From Enchytraeus crypticus (taxonomy: Eukaryota; Annelida; Clitellata; Enchytraeida; Enchytraeidae): a DNA stretch of 64,000 nucleotides. Where the stretch lies: NCBI GenBank assembly GCA_905160935.1, contig CAJHZI010000372.1, positions 477,001 through 541,000 on the forward strand, read 5' to 3'. Position numbers and translations under genes: made by a program. Below are positions 45,141-57,000 of the stretch, piece after piece. A model generated the notes under the pieces. It ran no database searches. It was not told where the DNA came from and worked only from the letters and a program-made list of their open reading frames with translations. How positions within the stretch are numbered: the stretch's first letter is position 1; the number at the start of each line of letters is the position of its first letter.

Positions 45141-45532
45141 ACTTTATATTTGATATCGATTCATTTGCAGTTCAGTGGGTGCTTCGATGTTATCAAGGTT
45201 GTCACGGCTGGTGTTGCGTCTCCAGCTGCTTTAGTCTTATAGTGCTCGATGTTGTTATGTTTGAATGTGATACTGTAACAGTTTTGTTGTTTACTTGGAT
45301 GGACTTCATAACATTTCCTGTTATCATGGCTGACAGTGGCACTACAGTTGTTGTTGTTGCTATCAGTGCTCTCTTTTCGATTGCAGTATGGCAGTATCAC
45401 TGTAGATCTCTTTTGTAGTTGTGCTTGCATATTATCATGATTAATTGTTTTTCATTTGCACTTCGTATTTGTTAGTACTTCGCTAGTTTTTGGACTGCTT
45501 TGCTACCTTTAAAGATACATAAATATTCAATT

Positions 45533-45738
45533 AAATGAGGAAGGCAACGAGAAACCACCTCAGAAGCCATACTTATTCCCAAATTATAGGCTACATTAGG
45601 TATAGATAAGACATAGACTTTGTAAAGGGATAACTTGTTGATCAAAGGAGTGCTCTTATGGAGCGAGAAAAAAGACTTTGAGTATGAATATATACCTTGA
45701 ACTTGCCAGTTGGCAGTGCACTGAAGAAGAAGAAAATT
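45533..45738 (+). repeat. S4 repeat copy
   Basis: GAGGAAGGCAACGAGAAACC, CAAATTATAGGCTACATTAG, CCTTGAACTTGCCAGTTGGC, AGTGCACTGAAGAAGAAGAA. Confidence 0.8.
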
Positions 45739-46125
45739 TGTTTAGTTCTAGGTTTGCGTTCAGGTACCGGATTGCGCATAGAATGGTGCGACTTATCAGA
45801 TTATCAACAGGTGTCGGGGATGCTCTCATATCTGCAGTGGATCGAACTTGATGGAATTGAATGACAAGATAAAAATCACAATTGTATGGAGGTCGAAAAT
45901 CATAAAATACTTTATATCGTTAAAAGGAAATTGAATACGTGCCATTAGATCGGAAATCGTGACATTTCAGCGCAATTCTTAACTGATGTGTTAGTTTTGG
46001 GCAAGAAAATGTCAAACATTAAATATCGAGATAAAAATTAATGTCAAGAGAGCTAAAGATAAAAGCAGAGAAAGGATGACCGCTTCATGCTGCATCAGAC
46101 TTTAGTTTAATAACATAAAGTAAAA

Positions 46126-46256
46126 CTATAGCTAAGGTTAACGTCAGTTTCCTCACTCGAAAGCGATGTCAGTGACGGGCTAGCCCAGGATTTGAACCAC
46201 GCACATACTGATCCGCAGTCGAATATCTTACCGACGTCGCCACTAGCTCCAGCCGT
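46126..46256 (-). repeat. S1 SINE
   Basis: Full minus copy ending about 85 bp before the GPCR start codon, so it would lie in the 5' UTR or promoter of that gene. Confidence 0.88.
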
Positions 46257-46340
46257 AAAAATGTTAACTCAGTGTAATTTAACTGTTTGCTTTACAATAT
46301 TTTACCACTATGTTTCCTTACTTTAAATCAAAATGTTTGA

Positions 46341-47621
46341 ATGTTTAAGGTGACCGAGGGCATCATGCACAACGACACTCACCTAAATCTATCCCTGACA
46401 ACATCGACTGCTTCCATCATCGTCGACAAGAAATTTCACGGCGAGTCACTCGACGCAGGTGAAGTCAGCCACGACGAGCTCGACGAGGCTGGGAACTGGA
46501 CCCTGGCCCCAATAGAATGGCACCAGGTCGACCTTCTCCACTATCCAGCCGTCCGCATCGTCGTCGTCGTCATCTACATCATCATCATCACTGTCGGACT
46601 GGTGGGTAACGGTGGTGTGCTACTTGTGTTCGCGCGCAGTAAGAGATTACAAACAGTGACTAACGTGTTCATCATGAACCTAGCACTGGCTGATGTCTGG
46701 CTCGCAGCGTTCAGCTTACCCGTCCAGCTGCATTATCAACTCACAAACCGGTGGATATTCGGAAGCGTTCTGTGCCGTATAGTGTTCGCTGCCTTTGCCG
46801 TACCCATGTACGTGTCGACCATTAGCATTCTGCTAATAGCGGTCGACCGGTATAGACAGATACTGTTCCCGCTTCGACCACGGTTGTCAGCTAGATGGGC
46901 CGTCTCGCTAATCGCCATGACAATTTTGCTCTCGATCGTTATCTCTTTACCGGTCATGCATTATTCGAGGCTTTACGAACACGTGGATAGACAGCTGGGC
47001 ATACACTGGAGCTACTGCGTGGAGATCTGGCCAGAGTCGAGTCTCACCATCAGGAGGGCGTACAGCATCATAGCCTTCTCCGTGCAGTTCCTCCTACCAC
47101 TCTCCGTCACTGGTTACCTCTACGCCGGGATCTACGCCAGGTTGAAACTCAGACCTCCTGGTTTGCAGAAACGGGCTAAGAAAACAAATCGTCTTTTAAT
47201 TGCTATAGTCGCTAACTTCTTTATCTGCTGGCTGCCATTTAATATCTTCTCTCTTCTCACGGAGCTCAATCCAGACTCAGTCGGTGGTTCGAATTTTCGT
47301 CTCGTAGATCTTCTACTTAAAGCCTTTGCTCTGGGCTCGTCTTGTGTCAATCCGTTTCTCTACAGTTGGCTAAACGACAATTTTAGAAATGAATTCAACA
47401 CTTTAGCGATTCAGCTGAAAATTTATCAGGGAGGTGGAATTGGGAGCGGGTCTGTGGGGTCTAGGTCGGGGGTGTGGCTGGGGCGACCTCATCGACATGG
47501 GGGTCAGATCAGGGGGAGACTAGACCCCTACACCCGCACGGACTTCAATACCGCGGTATTTGCAGACGGTACGGATAGTTACTTGCTGGAAGACACCATA
47601 AGATCCGCGGTGCCGGAATAA
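46341..47621 (+). CDS. Class A GPCR, NPY/NPF-receptor-like, single coding exon
   Basis: 426 residues. N-terminal 68 residues with sequons NDT (11), NLS (16) and NWT (52); seven hydrophobic segments from about 71. Class A marks: GN at 89-90 (TM1), LALAD with D118 (TM2), C145 and C226 for the TM3-ECL2 disulphide, DRY at 169-171 followed by RQILFPL, CWLPFN 296-301 (TM6), NPFLY 337-341 (TM7), then WLNDNFRNEF helix 8. RWIFGSVLC and LNDNFRNEF resemble neuropeptide Y/F, PrRP and related peptide receptors; the ligand cannot be named. The C-tail is glycine/serine-rich and ends SAVPE. The second ATG (46365) or an upstream spliced exon are possible alternative starts. Convergent with the Fos gene. Confidence 0.9.
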   Translation: MFKVTEGIMHNDTHLNLSLTTSTASIIVDKKFHGESLDAGEVSHDELDEAGNWTLAPIEWHQVDLLHYPAVRIVVVVIYIIIITVGLVGNGGVLLVFARSKRLQTVTNVFIMNLALADVWLAAFSLPVQLHYQLTNRWIFGSVLCRIVFAAFAVPMYVSTISILLIAVDRYRQILFPLRPRLSARWAVSLIAMTILLSIVISLPVMHYSRLYEHVDRQLGIHWSYCVEIWPESSLTIRRAYSIIAFSVQFLLPLSVTGYLYAGIYARLKLRPPGLQKRAKKTNRLLIAIVANFFICWLPFNIFSLLTELNPDSVGGSNFRLVDLLLKAFALGSSCVNPFLYSWLNDNFRNEFNTLAIQLKIYQGGGIGSGSVGSRSGVWLGRPHRHGGQIRGRLDPYTRTDFNTAVFADGTDSYLLEDTIRSAVPE

Positions 47622-48940
47622 TAGTCAATCGATTTGTTTAGATTAATGATTGACTAACCATATGAATTGTATGTATAGGCGAGTGTTTCGAGGACGTCCC
47701 AGACAACTTCCTTAAATGAAGAATGGGACGTTATGTCTCTATGATGAATTGTATTGGTAATAATAATATTTTGAAGATAGGTATTAGCGTTAAACGTTCT
47801 TCTTATTATAGCCTAAAAGATATATAAAAGTACATGTACATGCACATTTATGTTCTAGTTTGTACACTAAAAATTATATTAAAGAATTTGGTATAAATTT
47901 GCCTATATAGCGTCCCTGTAAAAAGTTAAGCGCATTTATTGATCGATGCATGCAGTATAATATGTTGAATATTAAATAAATGCAAGCATAAAATATCTCT
48001 ATCCTGTTTGATACAGGAACACAATTCAGGGAGCATCCTGTCTTTGAAGTAAACTATATAGATCTACACTGTGTTTTTTATAACTTATACCCCACATTAT
48101 TTTTACATTAAAGTAGTAAGGAGTTGACCGATGTTCTTGAAATTTACAGTACTTGATCAGCAGCCATTGTTGCACACAGAAATAGCTCCCAAATATAATT
48201 AATTTTAATTTTCGTAGGCTGTCTAGAAACGGGTTCAGTTTTGATAAGCCTCTTCTTTCTGCATAAAATTATAGTGTGAACGGGTGGATGGTAGTTTGAT
48301 TAGCCACATAGACGTTGAGAGATCTATCAAGTTATTCTCAACACGTTTGTTTGATTAGATTTTCATTAGAGAGGCAGTCCGGCAGACGTCATTGTGAATT
48401 GTGCTGCTAATGAATTCAGATAAATTCAGAAGAAGAGTCAACTCAGAGATACATTATAAGGACTATACGGGTTTTTCAGTGAGAAGTACAAATACAAAAT
48501 GATGCGGCTGAATCTCATTTGCAATCTTGCGACAGGTGAACAGTAGAACGGGCTTTGGTAGTTCATATTGTTGTCTGAAATATAATATAGAGCTTTTCTA
48601 TTTCAGTAGATTGCTCAATTTATTTGAACAATTTTAGTTCTTATTAGCTTTTTTTAAAGATTCCAATAGCTGGTAGACTTGATATAACATGTCTTAGATA
48701 ATACAGTATAGTCTATTAGCTAGAAGCTGGGATCCTTTACTTCAATTTGCTCGGTTTTATTTCATCCCATAATTTGTTTTCTTTCTTTGTGATTCAGCAT
48801 TGAGTACGAGTCAAGGATTAGATTCCTGGCAGATATTGATGAGACTGAAACTCTGAAGAGCTTGAGGAAAGTTAGACCAGGAGTAATTAGCAGCAGTGTA
48901 GACTATGGACTATAGTTCAATCTTCTCTCTGTTCCAAATA
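47622..48940. other. GPCR 3' flank and intergenic
   Basis: 47685-47740 resembles the L2-type tail module (GACGTCCCAGACAACTTCC). AATAAA near 47973 is a candidate poly(A) signal. Nothing else recognised. Confidence 0.5.
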
Positions 48941-48954
48941 TTCTTACATCATAG

Positions 48955-49268
48955 GTCAGACGTTAATTTTCTTATGCAGCACCCTCCATCTTGAACTCTT
49001 TACCTATTTATCTTCGCTCTTGTTCTTCTCTTTCAACTTTCTGCAGTAAGCTTAAGACTTGCCTTTTCCCACCGTAGATTTAATCGATCTATCCTGATCA
49101 TTTTTTTCACCGGACCGGCTTTCGTTTAGAACCTTACTTCTCCTCAGCACACTTCTTTTGCAGATTAGTTTGGCTGAATTGATCTGTAGTGATGTGTGCT
49201 GTGGGGACATCCCTGACATCATCCCCGGATGAGGAAACGGATGTTAAACCTTTATTATTATTATTTGT
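48955..49268 (+). mobile_element. CR1/L2-type LINE 3' end
   Basis: Plus frame reads APSILNSLPIYLRSCSSLST then FCSKLKTCLFPP and stop, the standard APxLWNSLPxxLR...SFKSxLKTHLF terminus of CR1/L2-group ORF2. About 170 bp of 3' UTR follow, ending GGACATCCCTGACATCATCC, CCGGATGAGGAAACGGATG, TTAAACC and (TTA)n. The rest of the LINE is absent (5' truncation). Confidence 0.87.
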
Positions 49269-49960
49269 TTCACTAAAGTACAGCGAAATAGCAAATGCTT
49301 AGTATATTGTTTACAATCAATTACTCATGTTTAGCGGGAATTAACACCACTATAGCACATGCCTTATATCAAGAATTATAACTGCGCCACTTGAATATAC
49401 ATGTATTTTATTATTATGATAGGCAAGCTTAAATTAATATATAAATTTCTAGATATGCGGCTAAGTTGCTAAGGCTATTATAGATGATGAAGAAGCAGGA
49501 TGCATACTCTATATTGCGTGATGTGTTGATATGAATTCACTGCACCACTCTAGCCGTGATTACTTGCTTAGAATTCCAGGAAGATCTAATTTCACCAAAT
49601 CAAAGATAGAAATATAAACTTCCACATCTCCCTCGATATAGCTAACCCGGCTGCTAATACATTTGCTATATACTTGCTAAACAGTATCATTAATCTTTAT
49701 TTGTTGTGACTTCATTGATCTGTATTCAATTTCGTTATTTGTTGGTTGTTTAAAGTATGAAAGTGATTATCAATTACAGTAAATGGAACCTAGTATGCTG
49801 GCCCGTATGTTTTGCAGACACATGTAGAGCACTTTCACTTCAGCCCACACATTCGTAAACGAGTGCTGCTGGCCGTGGTAAAAAGCTTGTAGCGGAGTTA
49901 GGGATATTTTTGACAGCATCTTTACCGAAGAAGTGGTCGGTAAAACCTCATCAGAATCCT

Positions 49961-50198
49961 GAATGTCTTAATAGCGTAGGGGTAACGTCATGAAGTTTTA
50001 AAGGACAGAGCGATCCTGAGGTGAGTTTAACCCTCGTGGGATCGAATCCCAGCCGCGCTGATCTGAGAGTAAAATCTAGGACATTCACTGGACTGGTTAC
50101 ACGGAAAATTACCTAACGGTTTAAACATGTGGTATTAAAAAGTGATAGATATAAACATGGTTGATTATTTCACTATAATGCGTGTTTACTTTTTATCC
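49961..50198 (+). repeat. S2 SINE, full length
   Basis: GTCTTAATAGCGTAGGGGTA (A box), GGGATCGAATCCC (B box), GATCTGAGAGTAAAATCTAG, TTTCACTATAATGCGTGTTT. 49270-49960 has nothing recognised. Confidence 0.9.
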
Positions 50199-51021
50199 TC
50201 TTCTAAAACTATTCGCAGACACTTCAGACGACGAAGTCAGAGCTTACAATGTTTGACCTCATAACGGTCTTCTTTGTAGCCTAAGTCTCTAACCAAGTAG
50301 CACAGAAATTGTTGCTGGCAGAGAAGAAAGCACCGTATACTATACAAGTAAATTTTCTATGTTTTACAATCCCAAGTCAAAACCCGTTTCATTACAATTA
50401 TTTATATGTTCTAGGACCAATGCTTCGTCACATTATTTGAGACTATTAGTAGTGTAGCTGCTGAATCAATTATTAAACAAATCACCCGCTCTACTGCAAA
50501 TAAAAAGTAAATGACCGAATGCAATAGACATTCTTAAATAAATAGTTGCATTACTTCTAATATTGATAAGAAGTTTTATTTTCATTGGAAGAAACTCACT
50601 TTAAGTAATTTTAAATCACAACTGGAGAAAAATTATAACTGGTATTTATATGGAAAACTGTTAAATATAATCTTTACTATGCATTTTTTATTTAAGCAGA
50701 CTGCTGTATATTTTCTGTATATTTTCACAATAATATTATATCGAAGATTGGCTTCCTATAGTCAGGCAGTCAATCACAAGTTCACAACATATCTAACAAA
50801 AAAGAGTTAAATATATTTCTAAGATATTTTATTGATTATAATTATTTAAATATTTATTCAGTGAAAGTAATCTGAGTTGTTAACAGATAATAAAATTGAC
50901 ATTCGCTTTCAAATGCATAAAATCTAGATCAGTTGTCCAGAATGCATTATAGCAGGTTCACAGCGACGACTGCACTAATCACTGAAAAGTAGAACTTTCT
51001 GAAGATCTCGACAATCACTCA

Positions 51022-51082
51022 ACTGAGCATTGAACTAGCGCCCCTGGTTACAAAGACACCACACTACCATTAGGCCACCGAA
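51022..51082 (-). repeat. tRNA-like sequence
   Basis: Minus strand TGGCCTAATGGTAGTGTGG and TAGTTCAATGCTC have A- and B-box character at tRNA spacing. No convincing acceptor stem; probably a SINE head or tRNA relic. Confidence 0.4.
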
Positions 51083-51307
51083 ACTCTTACTCTATACAAA
51101 TTACTGTCACAATATTTATGTTTCTGTAGACAAAGCGCGAATAATACAATAACTACAGTGAGAAGAAACTAAAGAGGTTTAAAATAAACCACAAGACAAA
51201 TAAAATATAAGAAAATAACAGAGATAAAACTGCTAATACTTGTATTAACAGATTACATACATAAAATTCTAACTACTAGCAAGTGACATTATCGATTACT
51301 TTTCAAA

Positions 51308-51493
51308 CAGCGGATCAGTATGCGCAGGGTTCAAATCTTAGGCTCTCTCATCACTTTGAGTAAAGGAAATGAGGACAAATTGGTGATGTCGGTAAGATGT
51401 CTGACTGCAGATCACTGTGTGGGTTCAAAACCTGGGCTCGCCCATCACTGATATAGCTTTCGACAGATGAAACTGACGTTAACATCGGCTTTA
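51308..51493 (+). repeat. Two S1 SINE fragments in direct tandem
   Basis: First part 51308-51372 (CAGCGGATCAGTATGCGCAG to a GAGTAAAGGAAATGA end), second 51379-51493 (GGTGATGTCGGTAAGATGTC to GAAACTGACGTTAAC). Same order, so either a dimer or nested insertion. Confidence 0.82.
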
Positions 51494-52225
51494 CTTATAA
51501 ACACGGCTATCGATTTTAGCACTTCACTTTTACCTCATTCATGCAAACTTCAATGTATGCTGCGTTGGCATTGAATATTGTATTTATCTATTAAATCTTT
51601 GTGGGTCAACACCTACACACACGTGAAACCGAAAATATTTCCATCAGACTTCTTACTTAAAAGCATTCATTGAGTTACTAGTCACATTTCATGGAAAGAA
51701 AACACAATTAAAATATTTCACTTTCTCAAGTTCCATATAACTCTCAGCATTTTCATTACAACAATGAACTAGATAATTTAAAATAACAAATTGACTATTT
51801 AGAAAAACGTACAATCATTGTGAATTTTTATAGGATTAGTGAAATTCTCTTTAGACTTAAATGACAAAACTAAGCTAATTAAGCTTCACCTTCTTATTTT
51901 AGAAAAGCAGCTGCACCAAAACTTAATAAATATTTACAATTCCAGCACTGAAGCCTCTAAATTAGCTGCACAGTTGAAAGCTAGAAGCCATTAACATATA
52001 AAGCTTGTCAAATACTACACTAGACATTTAATTAGAAGTCCTTATTTTACTACTTCAATCAATATGGAATAATACGCAAAACAGAGAATTTATTACATTA
52101 AGACTACAATCATAGCTTAGAATAGAATAAGACTGATAAATATTTAATCAACTTCTTAAGTTATCAATCAACTAACTAACTCCAATGAATACAGCTTAGT
52201 CTGTTAATCAGTTGTATAACTAAAC
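51494..52225. other. AT-rich intergenic sequence, nothing recognised
   Basis: No coding or family repeat identified. Confidence 0.5.
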
Positions 52226-52227
52226 AG

Positions 52228-52470
52228 TAATGCTCTCTCGCTGGTGTTCTGCCAAGTGGTAGGACCAAGGTACATATTCCTATTTGCAGTCAGCTTTCAA
52301 CTCCATATAGAGCACTCCATCGGTAAGCCTTTATCAAGTTAATCACTTCATAGAAAGCTAGGCTTTTTCTACACGTTGACGTAACCGCTTGGAAATATAC
52401 TGCTCCTTTAACAGTTTACCTTTGCCCATCTCAGTTCCTGTTACTTGCCACTTCTGACAGGCGCAGTTTG
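52228..52470 (-). repeat. S4 repeat copy, diverged
   Basis: Begins (in plus reading) CTCTCTCGCTGGTGTTCTGC, CAAGTGGTAGGACCAAGGTA; later the TTTACCTTTGCCCATCTCAG stretch. Confidence 0.6.
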
Positions 52471-52629
52471 CAGTGGTCTATTCTTCAGGTTCACGGACAC
52501 AACATGGAAAAATAACTACAGTGCGAGTTAATTAGTCACGTGTTTAAGTACGATTTAATTAATAAATAGGACAGGCAATAATACAGCGGTAAGTTAAGCT
52601 CCTTAGTTGTCTATAAATCCTTCCAGCAA

Positions 52630-53085
52630 TCAATCAGTAGACTGATCAATCATTCAGTAGACTGATCAATCATTCAGTAGTTTGATCAATCATTCAGTAG
52701 ACTGATCAATCATTCAGTAGTCTGATCAATCATTCAGTAGTCTGATCAATCATTCAGTAGACTGATCAATCATTCAGTAGACCGATCAATCATTCAGTAG
52801 ACTGATCAATCATTCAGTAGTTTGATCAATCAATCATTCAGTAGACTGATCAATCATTCAGTAGTCTGATCAATCATTCAGTAGACAGATCAATCATTCA
52901 ATAGACCGATCAATTATTCAGTAGTTTGATCAATCATTCAGATAATCATTCAGTAGTCTGATCAATAATTCAGCAGACTGATCAATCATTCAGTAGTCTG
53001 GTCAATCATTTAGACAATCAATCAGTAGGCTGATCAATCATTCAGTAGTCTGATCAATCAATCATTCAGACAATCAATACATATT
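52630..53085. repeat. 20-bp minisatellite (ACTGATCAATCATTCAGTAG)
   Basis: About 22 units with T/A alternation next to TGATCA, a few shorter or longer. Starts about 270 bp past the Fos stop codon, possibly beyond its poly(A) site. Confidence 0.95.
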
Positions 53086-53351
53086 ACGTTTTAAGTTCAT
53101 TTCATAGACAACTGGTGGTACAATGGTGATTAATATTTAGTACCAGTAATATTAATGATTTCAAAGATTTCAAATTCATTTCCCTGCCCAACAATGGCAT
53201 AAGGAATGACAATACACTCCCTCCATCTACATTACTATAGGAGTAAATTTTATTGCATACAACACTTAGCTTATTACCACAGCTATTCGCTTTAATGTAG
53301 AAATGTATATCTTGTGAAGGCAGCACTGAATTAACGCAAGCCTGTGCTGTA

Positions 53352-54098
53352 CTACAGCGTGACCATACTACGCGTTGAGGCAGGACTATTTCCACTTCGA
53401 CTCGACAAATTCTCCGGTATTGATAACTGACCGTCAGCCATATTGGCTATACTGGTCACAGGCATCGGTCCCGATGGCGTAGCCAAAAGCTGAACCGCTG
53501 CGGGCATTCCAGTTATTGGTGTCAGTCCAGTGTGTCCATCCATCATAGACTCCAATCCAATCGTAAACATGTTGATGGAATCACTGCCACCTCTCGTAGA
53601 CCACACAGCTTTCGTGCCGAGGCTTGACGGTCGCTTGTGCATCAGCTGAACCTTTGTGCCATCAGCTGTGCTGATCACGGTGGTCACGCAATCTTCCATT
53701 GAATCATTAGATGTACCAGGCGCTGGCTGGATAACGTTGATTTGGTTGGACGAGGTGAGGCTCGAGAGGGAAGCCGATGATATCACTTGCTGGGAAGGAA
53801 GCGACTGTACCGCTTCAAACTTTGGACCAGTGGCGGTCTGAGAAATTTGTAGAATAACCGGTTCCGTAGCGCCCTCGACTTTAACAATGGGTAAGGCATA
53901 CGCAGGGGCCAGGGCCGAGTGCTGGGAGGAAACGTTCTGCTCCATGCTGGGGGCAACAGTTACAGGATTGAGGCCAATGTCGACACCGCAGTGGAGCCTG
54001 TGAGCTTCTAGAATAAACTCCAGTTCTTCTTTCTCCTGCTGATATGATTTAATCTCGTCGTGCAGCCTCTGCTGCTCAGCCTCTAAGCTTGTCGTCTC
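53352..54098 (-). CDS. fos: Fos last coding exon (zipper and C-terminus)
   Basis: 248 codons from [20 protein letters not shown] to STRSMVTL and stop. Acceptor GGTTGCAG. Begins in the leucine zipper, ends with a low-complexity transactivation-like tail. Confidence 0.92.
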   Translation of the reverse strand, partial: ETTSLEAEQQRLHDEIKSYQQEKEELEFILEAHRLHCGVDIGLNPVTVAPSMEQNVSSQHSALAPAYALPIVKVEGATEPVILQISQTATGPKFEAVQSLPSQQVISSASLSSLTSSNQINVIQPAPGTSNDSMEDCVTTVISTADGTKVQLMHKRPSSLGTKAVWSTRGGSDSINMFTIGLESMMDGHTGLTPITGMPAAVQLLATPSGPMPVTSIANMADGQLSIPENLSSRSGNSPASTRSMVTL

Positions 54099-57000
54099 CT
54101 GCAACCAATCAATTAATCATTCAATCAATCAATTAAAATGTTTCAGCTGCGCTGTCTCAATAAATTGTCTCCGGAAATCAATCAATAAAATAAATGATAA
54201 TAAAATCAACTAATCTAACCTCAACTGAGATCTGTCTCTAGGTATAGTATTTTCATCGATCAATTAATTAGTAAGTACTTCTATCATCTAAATGATAAAT
54301 TAGTTATCAGTAATTTAATGTCTGTCAATTTTAGAGAAGAATTTATATCATTTATATTTCAAGCAGTCATTTGTCATTTAAAATTAACTGTCAACATAAG
54401 AAATAAAATATATTGAACTTTAGATCCAACAAAAGTAGGACTCGAAGCTAATTTACTACATAGTAAAAATCTGACAATTTTTTAATCTGAATCATTTAAT
54501 ACAGCTAATTTAATAGAGCATTAGGGGCCCTACTATCAGTTTCACAGTTATCAGGACAGCAAACCACTTGAAATATTTGTAGTAGCCACTTGTGAATGAT
54601 TAACTGATCTATATAAATACTGATTTCTTATCAGTATACACTCTACCGAAAAAGTCAAGAGTCATGACGAGTAGAATGATGATTTGAATGTGTAGTCATC
54701 AATGATATCATATAAATTTATCAATTTTAATACCGTATCTCTCCAGAGAAACAAACGGCACAGAAACAGACACAATATTTATCAATGGAAGTTTATAACA
54801 TGTGTCAGTCAAGTGACGCTCCAATCAATCTAAACATATCTTGGTCAAGTTCAGATTGCTTATTCAGAGAGATTTTTAAACTCGAAATTGATTCATGACG
54901 AGTAGAATGATGATCTGAAATGAGCTAAGTGGGTAGCCAATCCCATGCCAAATTTTCTTTTTTGCTTAAATTACAACTAGAAATTTTCTAAAAACTGCAT
55001 CATTTTATATATCGAAACAGTTCCAGGTGAAAGTCAATCATTACCTCTAGCAGACTATTTGTTAGATCAACTCTCTTCTGACGACATTTAGCCGCAGCAT
55101 ACTTATTTCTCTCTCTTCTCATTCTTCTTCTTTCTTCTTCTTCGGCAGTTAACTAATACACAAATCACAACAAAACCATAAATGTTTGCAATAAGGTAAA
55201 TAAATGCACATGTCATAAATACTACAGAAGAAAGTGAACAAACACAATTACTAAGATAATGATACGCAGATTCCAATGAAACTAATAAATCTTTAGAAAA
55301 ATTTTGGATATCAAATACTGTTGAACAGAAGCAAAACATATCTGATCAACTACACGTGTCTATATAACACCTCTAAGAATATTATCAATCAGTAATTTCT
55401 CTTGAAATTTTAACTTCATTTGGTTTTAATTTTAATTAAATTAATTTATATTGTTCCATTGTTAATATTTATACTAACAAAACAACAACAAAAAGTATAA
55501 ATTGATGCAGAAAATATTATTTTTATAGTTAAAAAATAGTAATGCAAAATACAGTAATACAATAGTACTAGATAAAGATAGTGATTACCTTCGTGTGGAC
55601 CTAGCCATTACATGTATGGACCTTATGGAAGAGGAAGATATAGCAAGGAATTGGATGTTCAATTCTTATTGACTATTGATTGATATATATCAGGAAACAA
55701 GAAACATTAGAAATGTGAATTTGGAGACGAATGAAATTAGATTGGCTGGACTCAAAGAGTTACAGAGAATAAAGGCAAAAGAAGATTTTTCACGGGAAAG
55801 CTAAAAAAGGATTTTATACGGCAATATATTATACATATATCCTGTACATTTATCAGGTATGTTAGATGATTTAAAGACCCACTCATATGTGAAAATGAAG
55901 AGGAAAACAGAAAACAGAGAAGAGTGGAGGCGTTATATACCATGGACCTGCCACTAGGCAATAACTCAAACGGTGCATCTAATTGCACCCACAAGTGCAC
56001 CTAACAGCGCACTTACAAGTTTACAAAGGTTGAACATTATATTACATCTATATTACATAACAGAAATAAACAGATATCACACATGGAATTAGCACCTTAC
56101 CGGAACACTGTTGCGAGATTTCCTAGGACCCGTAGCTCTCCTGGAGGAGCCAGCTACGCTGAACGAGGGACCGCCAGCGTGATTGCTGGCACCGCCCGAA
56201 TCAGTGCTGCTGTATCCTGGGGATGTCACCGAGTAATCCACAGGTCTTCCTCGGCCCGAGGCATCGTAATCGTCTCCGCTGTCATCGGAATCATCGGTAA
56301 GATCGTCTTCCTCGTGCTCTCGTTTCACCGCAGACGTCCCAGGCGCCATTTTAGCACGAGACGACGATTTATAACTCGAGTTATGAGCAATTGTTCCTGG
56401 AATGGAGCGCTCCAGCAAATTTGTGGCAGCAGTGGAGTTCAAAAGCGAAAAGCTTTGGTTACTGTTGGATGCCAGTAAAGCAGCTTGTCGATGCAACTCG
56501 GCTAAAACGAGAGCCGGCTCAATATTGGACAGACTTGACGATGAGTATAACAATTGTGCTGCATTTAGTGATGGCGATAAGTTATCGAGGGTTACAGAAC
56601 TGACTTGATTGGTAGACTGAAGAATTGAAACAGAATTTTCTGTAAATTTGGGAATCACAGTTACTTGACCGACAGCCTGAAAAATTTTAACAAAAATCTA
56701 CATAAAGATAAAGGCAAAGCAATATACATATTAAATTACACCTCTAAATATGATACCTAAAAATAGGATTCAGTTGCTTGATCTGTAGTCTACAGAATAT
56801 CAGCAATCTCAATTTTAAAAAAACAGAAAATAGTAAATTCTGTTTAAACCAAAAATTTGAATATATCATGAAATACAGTTATAAAAATAATGAATTAAAT
56901 AAGATGCTTTTTCAAAAAATTGCCTATTTGAGAAAATGTTAGATTTTCGATAAATCTTTCAGTATAAGAACATCACAACTAGAGTGCTACAGAAATAGTA

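Noticed and set aside
45137-45430. 89-93-codon frames on both strands
   Set aside because: Overlap a diverged S5-like repeat; no conserved motif or neighbouring exon.
46341-47621. Naming a specific receptor (NPFR, PrRPR or RYamide receptor)
   Set aside because: Motifs fit several peptide-receptor groups; only a tree could decide.
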